A DNA stretch of 10,242 bases from assembly GCA_003444795.1 (NCBI GenBank), contig DLWR01000165.1:588-10829 (forward strand). Direction: 5' to 3'. Below are positions 6,709-10,242 of this stretch, piece after piece (positions within the stretch are counted from its first letter, which is position 1; each line of letters begins with the position of its first letter). Source of the stretch: Cryomorphaceae bacterium. Its GTDB lineage: Bacteria > Bacteroidota > Bacteroidia > Flavobacteriales > Schleiferiaceae. The notes beneath the pieces were generated by a model, which was not told the origin of the DNA, searched no databases, and worked only from the letters and a program-made list of their open reading frames with translations. The position numbers were made by a program, and so were the translations under genes.

Positions 6709-7775
6709 GCCATTGGACCATCACGGGCATACCACCCGTGCGTGGCTCTTATATCTCCAACCCACATCATTTCAGCGAGAGCATGTAGGCATTTTTCTGT
6801 TCCTATATGTGTTTCTTCCGTTAGGGCGGTCAAGCGCATGGGCCCTGCCTCCAAGGCATTCCAGATGCGTTGATGTGCGTCTGGCCAATTATGGGTCGGG
6901 TCTACTTTTTGGGATTGCGCCCACCCAAGATCCTCGGCGATATGCTGTGGGTGCAGAATCAAACGGGCAATTTCACGCTGAAGGAGGTCCAAACAGCCCT
7001 GACTGCGCACGTCTTGGATTCGCCCTGGAAGTGCGTAGACCCCTCGATCGTATTGATGGGCGAGATGTGCGGTGATTCCTGCGCCAGATTTTATCGCAGC
7101 TTCAATGACCACGGTGCCTTCGGTAAGTCCAGCAATAATGCGGTTCCTGCGCGGATAAGCCCCAGGGGTTGGAGGAGTGCCCAAGGGCCATTCACTAAAC
7201 CATGCGCCCCCATCCCCGAGGATGCGTTCGGCTAACGCTTGATTTTCTCTCGGATGAACAGTGTGTAAGCCGTGTGCAAGGACGGCCCAGGTAGGAAGCC
7301 CCATGTGTAAAGCACTATGGTGTGCTTGTGCATCAATGCCTCGAGCAAGGCCACTTACAATGGTGCATTGGTAGGAAGACAGTCCCTCCACTAATTGTCG
7401 TGTATTCTCCATGCCCATTGGGGTAGGATCCCGAGTCCCTACAATGGCCAAGCTTCGTGCATCTAAAGGGAGGTAAGTTCCTTTGATAAATAGGATCACC
7501 GGGGCATCGGGAATTTGACGCAGCGCCTCGGGATACTCGGGGTGAAAAACACTTAAACTTCGAATACTGCTAGCATCGTGTCGCTCCAAGAGCTTGGATG
7601 CATTTTGCTGCAAGGCTTTCCATTCGGTTGGACTGGGCCAATTTGGTGGCGCATGTTCTGGGCGGTCCTTAAAGAGCTCCTCCCCATCGGGATAGGTCTC
7701 CATGATGGCTCGGGCGCGTTTGGGACCCACCCCATGGGCTAACTGCAAAGTCAGAGCATAGTGTTCCTGGTTCAT
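6705..7775 (-). CDS. dprA: DNA-processing protein DprA (Smf)
   Basis: It binds incoming single-stranded DNA and loads RecA during natural transformation; it acts in the cytoplasm. The 356-residue protein shows an N-terminal helical part (QLAHGVGPKRARAIME), then the Rossmann-like core: IVGTR at 111-115, VSGLARGIDAQAH at 140-152, YPRRNRIIAGL at 207-217, VVIEAAIKSGAGITAHLA at 222-239 and ALPG at 248-251, then GCLDLL. A winged-helix domain fills about 297-352. Length is normal. I start at the ATG at 7775 (MNQEHYALTLQL), where DprA homology begins. The frame is open to an ATG at 7853, but the 26 extra residues are unlike DprA. It lies 129 bases downstream of the dehydrogenase gene on the same strand. 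Its stop codon interlocks with that of the convergent small gene in TTAA at 6705-6708. DprA is widespread, so its presence alone does not prove competence. Confidence 0.95.
   Translation of the reverse strand: MNQEHYALTLQLAHGVGPKRARAIMETYPDGEELFKDRPEHAPPNWPSPTEWKALQQNASKLLERHDASSIRSLSVFHPEYPEALRQIPDAPVILFIKGTYLPLDARSLAIVGTRDPTPMGMENTRQLVEGLSSYQCTIVSGLARGIDAQAHHSALHMGLPTWAVLAHGLHTVHPRENQALAERILGDGGAWFSEWPLGTPPTPGAYPRRNRIIAGLTEGTVVIEAAIKSGAGITAHLAHQYDRGVYALPGRIQDVRSQGCLDLLQREIARLILHPQHIAEDLGWAQSQKVDPTHNWPDAHQRIWNALEAGPMRLTALTEETHIGTEKCLHALAEMMWVGDIRATHGWYARDGPMA
6718..6745 (+). terminator. Hairpin just past the convergent stop codons
   Basis: CACGGG (6722-6727) pairs with CCCGTG (6735-6740) around a 7-base loop, and CCA (6718-6720) with TGG (6743-6745) extends the stem through a small internal loop. 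It begins 10 bases after the stop of the rightward small gene and so is well placed to end that operon. It lies inside the dprA coding region, and no long T-tract follows (CTCTTATAT only). The stem is observed; terminator action is inferred. Confidence 0.4.
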
Positions 7776-7904
7776 GGGGGCAATTTGCACCCCGTGCGTA
7801 CACGCAGTCGTCTCCGCTGCGGTACAAACGGCTAACAACCAAATGGCGACCAAAGGGCCCCCAGATAAGCTCGTTGAGCGGTCGCAGGCCCTGGGGAGGG
7901 TGGG
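7776..7904 (-). other. Gap between dehydrogenase and dprA genes with short inverted repeats
   Basis: No gene is called here, although the dprA frame stays open to 7853. TGCGT and ACGCA (7795-7799 and 7802-7806) form a 12-bp imperfect palindrome about 20 bases before the dprA start, where a regulator could bind. CCCCAG (7859-7864) and CTGGGG (7891-7896) could form a loose stem with a 26-base loop. GGGCTAGCCC (7902-7911) is a perfect palindrome spanning the dehydrogenase stop codon. I found no TAnnTTTG box for dprA, so co-transcription from upstream is possible. Confidence 0.4.
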
Positions 7905-8663
7905 CTAGCCCTTGCGCGTCACAATGGTAGCAGAAGCCTGCTCAGTAGGAAGAATGAGTACGTCGGCCAGATTCACATGTTTTGGGGCTTGAATCATGTA
8001 CCAAATAAGGTCCGCAATATCGCCTGCTACCATGGGCGTCATCTGGTGATAAACGGCCTTCGCTTTATCCGTGTCCCCGTGGAATCGAACCTGCGAAAAT
8101 TCCGTGTCCACCATGCCGGGGCAAATTTGGCTGACTTTGATGCCGTATTTGGCCAAATCCATCCGCATTCCCGTGGTCAACCCGTCTACCCCAAATTTGG
8201 TCGCATTGTACACGTTGCCATCGGGATAAGGCTCCTTGCCCGCAATGCTGCCAATGTTGATGATGTGCCCTGTGCCGCGAGTAACCATGCCGGGAGATAC
8301 CGTTCGAGTGACGTACAAAAGCCCTTTCAAATTGGTGTCAATCATTCGCTCCCAATCGTCCAAGTTTCCTTGATGGACGGGGTCTTTTCCCGCCGCAAGC
8401 CCTGCGTTATTCAGGAGAACATCTACATGGCAAAAGGCCTTCGGAAGCGCTGAAAAGGCCGCTTCAACTTGGGCTAAATCCCGCACATCCACCTCTGCTA
8501 GGTGCACATTTTTCTGCTCCTCTTCTTTGAGTTCGGACCGCCAGGATTCCATGTTAGAAAGGCGACGCGCCCAGGCGATGACCTTCCAGCCATTTTGGGC
8601 AAAAAGAAGGGCTGTTGCCTTGCCAAATCCGGAGGATGCGCCTGTGACCAAAATGGTTTTCAT
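7905..8663 (-). CDS. YdfG-like short-chain dehydrogenase/reductase
   Basis: Cytosolic NAD(P)-dependent oxidoreductase of the classical SDR family, 252 residues, the usual length. TGASSGFG at 7-14 is the nucleotide-binding loop, WARR at 31-34 after the second strand suggests NADP preference, DVRD at 59-62 and NNAG at 85-88 are standard. The catalytic set is N111, S139, Y152 and K156 (YNATK), followed by CPGMVDTEFS at 181-190. Overall it resembles E. coli YdfG, including the MIDTNLKGL, GGHIINIGS-like, DGNVYNATK, VRFHGDTDKA and APKHVNL segments. YdfG oxidises L-allo-threonine, serine and 3-hydroxy acids and also reduces malonic semialdehyde. The same activity here is inference, and SDR specificity is hard to read. 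It is divergent from the TonB receptor gene with only 25 bases between start codons, and upstream of dprA. Confidence 0.94.
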   Translation of the reverse strand: MKTILVTGASSGFGKATALLFAQNGWKVIAWARRLSNMESWRSELKEEEQKNVHLAEVDVRDLAQVEAAFSALPKAFCHVDVLLNNAGLAAGKDPVHQGNLDDWERMIDTNLKGLLYVTRTVSPGMVTRGTGHIINIGSIAGKEPYPDGNVYNATKFGVDGLTTGMRMDLAKYGIKVSQICPGMVDTEFSQVRFHGDTDKAKAVYHQMTPMVAGDIADLIWYMIQAPKHVNLADVLILPTEQASATIVTRKG

Positions 8664-8688
8664 ACTTTTCTATTTAAATGCCGAAGCA
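8664..8688. promoter_or_regulatory. Very short divergent intergenic region
   Basis: Only 25 bases separate the start codons of the leftward dehydrogenase and rightward receptor genes, so both promoters must lie at least partly inside the other gene. TACTTTTC at 8664-8671 is one base from the -7 consensus TAnnTTTG for the receptor direction. ATTTAAAT (8672-8679) is a perfect 8-bp palindrome. No exact box was found for the leftward direction. A four-codon frame, ATG CCG AAG CAA TGA (8678-8692), overlaps the receptor ATG as ATGA. Confidence 0.3.
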
Positions 8689-10242
8689 ATGATAGGTTTT
8701 ACGTCACTTTTTCTGCTCGCGAGTTTATCGCCTGGCCTCTCAGAAGGCCCAGATTCCACGGTTTTTTTGGAGACCATGGTGGTCACCGCAAGCCGCACGG
8801 AACAGCGCCTTGAAAATACAACGGTTAGTGTAAGTGTTTTGCCCCTCCGTGTTTTGGAGGAGAAAGCCAATGCTCGTGTGGAACAAGTCATTCAAATGTC
8901 CCCAGGGGTCACCCTCCAAGATGGCCAGGCGAACATTCGTTCTGGCAGTGGCTGGAGTTTAGGTGCGGGTTCGCGAGTCTTGATTTTGGTCGATGACCTG
9001 CCTGCACTCAGCCCGGATGCGGGTGGAGTATTGTGGAATGCCATGCCTATGGAAGCGGTCCAGCAGGTGGAGGTGCTCAAAGGTGCCTCGTCCAGTTTGT
9101 ACGGCAGTTCAGCGTTGAATGGCGTTATTCATCTGAGAACTTGGGAGCCGAGCACTGAACAGCGGGTGCGCATTAGCACCATGGTTGAGGCCTACGACAA
9201 GCCCAAAATGCGATCGCTGGGCTGGTGGGATCAACCGCGTGGACGGGGGGCTATTCGGTATGCGTTTTCGGACAGTTATGGCGCAAAAAATCAGCATGGA
9301 TTGGTTCTGCATGGGCAAGTTTTTGGTGATCAAGGCTACCAGTATGCAGTGGGTGACCAATCTGGCCGAATGCACATGAAGTACCGCTACAAGCCTAACA
9401 CGCGCTTTGAGGCTGGCCTGCAAGGGCAATGGTGGACGTCGGACCGAAGCTCGGCGCTGATTTGGGAGGATTTCCGCTATGGATATACCCCCTTGGATTC
9501 ATCGGCGACCCAAACCCAGTCCCAACTGGCGGCCCTCACGGGCCATGTGAAATACCGTGTGGGGAAGCAAGTGCATACGCTTCGCCTTCGAGGAATGGGC
9601 TACGCCAATGCCTCGGGCCTTGACAGCAACGATTACAGCAATGAAGGGACCTCCTTGCATGCCGAATACCTCTGGCAGTACTTCGTAGGAGGGGGATGGA
9701 ACCTTTCTGCGGGAGCCTTGGCCTTGCAAAGCGCTATGAACAGCCCGCTCTTTAGCGGGGCGCATCGCTCCTTGAACCAAGCGCTGTTCACTCAGGTGGA
9801 TAAATCTTCCGATCGATGGGATCTGAGTTTGGGCCTGCGCTGGGAGGCCTTTACCGTGGATGGGATGGCGGATTCTAAGCCGGTGCTTCGCATTGGAGGG
9901 CACTATACGTTGGCGGAAGGCAGTCATTTGCGTGCCTCATGGGCGCAGGGCTACCGCTTCCCGTCCATTGCCGAACGATTCAGTGCTTCCGCGGCTGGTG
10001 CGCTCCAAGTTTTCCCCAATCCGGGTGTGCAGGCTGAGTCCGGATGGACAGCGGAACTAGGAATTTTGCAGGCGTTTCGAGTGGGTGAACTTCAAGGCTA
10101 CGTGGACGCGGCCTTTTTCTGGACGGCGTTTGATCACATGCTTGAATTCACCTTTGGTAAATGGGGTAACCTGCCTGGAACCACCTTGGCGAACTATGGC
10201 TTTACCTCTTTAAATGTGGGACCGACGCGCATTTCGGGGCTA
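8689..10242 (+). CDS. TonB-dependent outer-membrane receptor, C-terminus beyond window
   Basis: Outer-membrane beta-barrel that imports a ligand using energy from TonB-ExbBD. 518 codons are open to the window edge with no stop; typical length suggests that 100-250 residues are missing. It starts with a hydrophobic signal-like segment (about 1-19), then a TonB-box-like stretch, STVFLETMVVTASR at 23-36. The plug domain follows, with RVLEEKANARVEQVIQMSPGV, RVLILVDDLPAL at 96-107 and VEVLKGASSSLYGSSALNGVIHLRT at 127-151. Barrel motifs include AQGYRFPSIAERF at 419-431 and NPGVQAE at 444-450. There is no N-terminal carboxypeptidase-like domain and no SusC signature; the build resembles siderophore or cobalamin receptors, but the ligand is unknown. 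The ATG at 8689 is preferred; an in-frame ATG at 8653 would overlap the dehydrogenase gene. The signal segment lacks the usual Lys/Arg at its start. Confidence 0.93.
   Translation, partial: MIGFTSLFLLASLSPGLSEGPDSTVFLETMVVTASRTEQRLENTTVSVSVLPLRVLEEKANARVEQVIQMSPGVTLQDGQANIRSGSGWSLGAGSRVLILVDDLPALSPDAGGVLWNAMPMEAVQQVEVLKGASSSLYGSSALNGVIHLRTWEPSTEQRVRISTMVEAYDKPKMRSLGWWDQPRGRGAIRYAFSDSYGAKNQHGLVLHGQVFGDQGYQYAVGDQSGRMHMKYRYKPNTRFEAGLQGQWWTSDRSSALIWEDFRYGYTPLDSSATQTQSQLAALTGHVKYRVGKQVHTLRLRGMGYANASGLDSNDYSNEGTSLHAEYLWQYFVGGGWNLSAGALALQSAMNSPLFSGAHRSLNQALFTQVDKSSDRWDLSLGLRWEAFTVDGMADSKPVLRIGGHYTLAEGSHLRASWAQGYRFPSIAERFSASAAGALQVFPNPGVQAESGWTAELGILQAFRVGELQGYVDAAFFWTAFDHMLEFTFGKWGNLPGTTLANYGFTSLNVGPTRISGL

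Noticed and set aside
6656..7235. Plus-strand frames of 139 and 121 codons over dprA
   Set aside because: They are antisense to a complete dprA with all motifs and show no domain of their own.
7776..7853. N-terminal extension of DprA with a lipoprotein-like start (LLAVCTAAETTAC)
   Set aside because: DprA is cytosolic and its homology begins at the ATG at 7775. The extension is probably untranslated open sequence.
7902..7911. GGGCTAGCCC palindrome over the dehydrogenase stop codon as a terminator
   Set aside because: It has no loop and no T-tract and is only 10 bp; most likely chance.
9499..9927. Minus-strand 142-codon frame inside the TonB receptor gene
   Set aside because: The plus-strand receptor frame is open throughout with barrel motifs, so this is a shadow.

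Overview
The window reads as a chromosomal segment of a Bacteroidota bacterium, most likely Flavobacteriales, with roughly 50% GC. The evidence is the flavobacterial type of arginine decarboxylase (short, about 467 residues), a bacterial deoxyhypusine-synthase-like gene beside it, promoter-like TAnnTTTG boxes, start codons without Shine-Dalgarno sequences, and a TonB-dependent receptor. I see no mobile element, CRISPR array, tRNA or rRNA. It looks like ordinary core genome.

Layout, left to right. Positions 1-180 lie downstream of typA and hold two oppositely oriented arrays of an 8-bp repeat around a hairpin. Then come two leftward genes: typA/bipA (ribosome-associated GTPase, 181-1956) and, upstream of it, a SulP anion transporter (2041-3567). 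A 373-base divergent intergenic region (3568-3940) carries promoter-like boxes and a repeated TCGGAT motif. Next is a rightward group of three: arginine decarboxylase (3941-5344), a deoxyhypusine-synthase-family protein (5403-6398) and a small acidic protein (6406-6708). The first two are separated by a spacer made almost wholly of the same 8-bp repeat.

This group meets, stop codon on stop codon, a leftward pair: dprA (DNA-processing protein, 6705-7775) and upstream of it a YdfG-like short-chain dehydrogenase (7905-8663). Only 25 bases beyond the dehydrogenase start, a TonB-dependent outer-membrane receptor begins in the opposite direction (8689) and runs off the right edge.

The most interesting part is the rightward polyamine group. 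Arginine decarboxylase makes agmatine. No agmatinase gene lies next to it. The DHS-family enzyme keeps the catalytic lysine but has changed residues where eukaryotic DHS contacts spermidine, and bacteria lack eIF5A, its normal protein substrate. What it makes, and whether the small acidic protein takes part, cannot be told from sequence. The second point of interest is the octamer repeat (TTMAACCC-like) seen at two separate intergenic sites.
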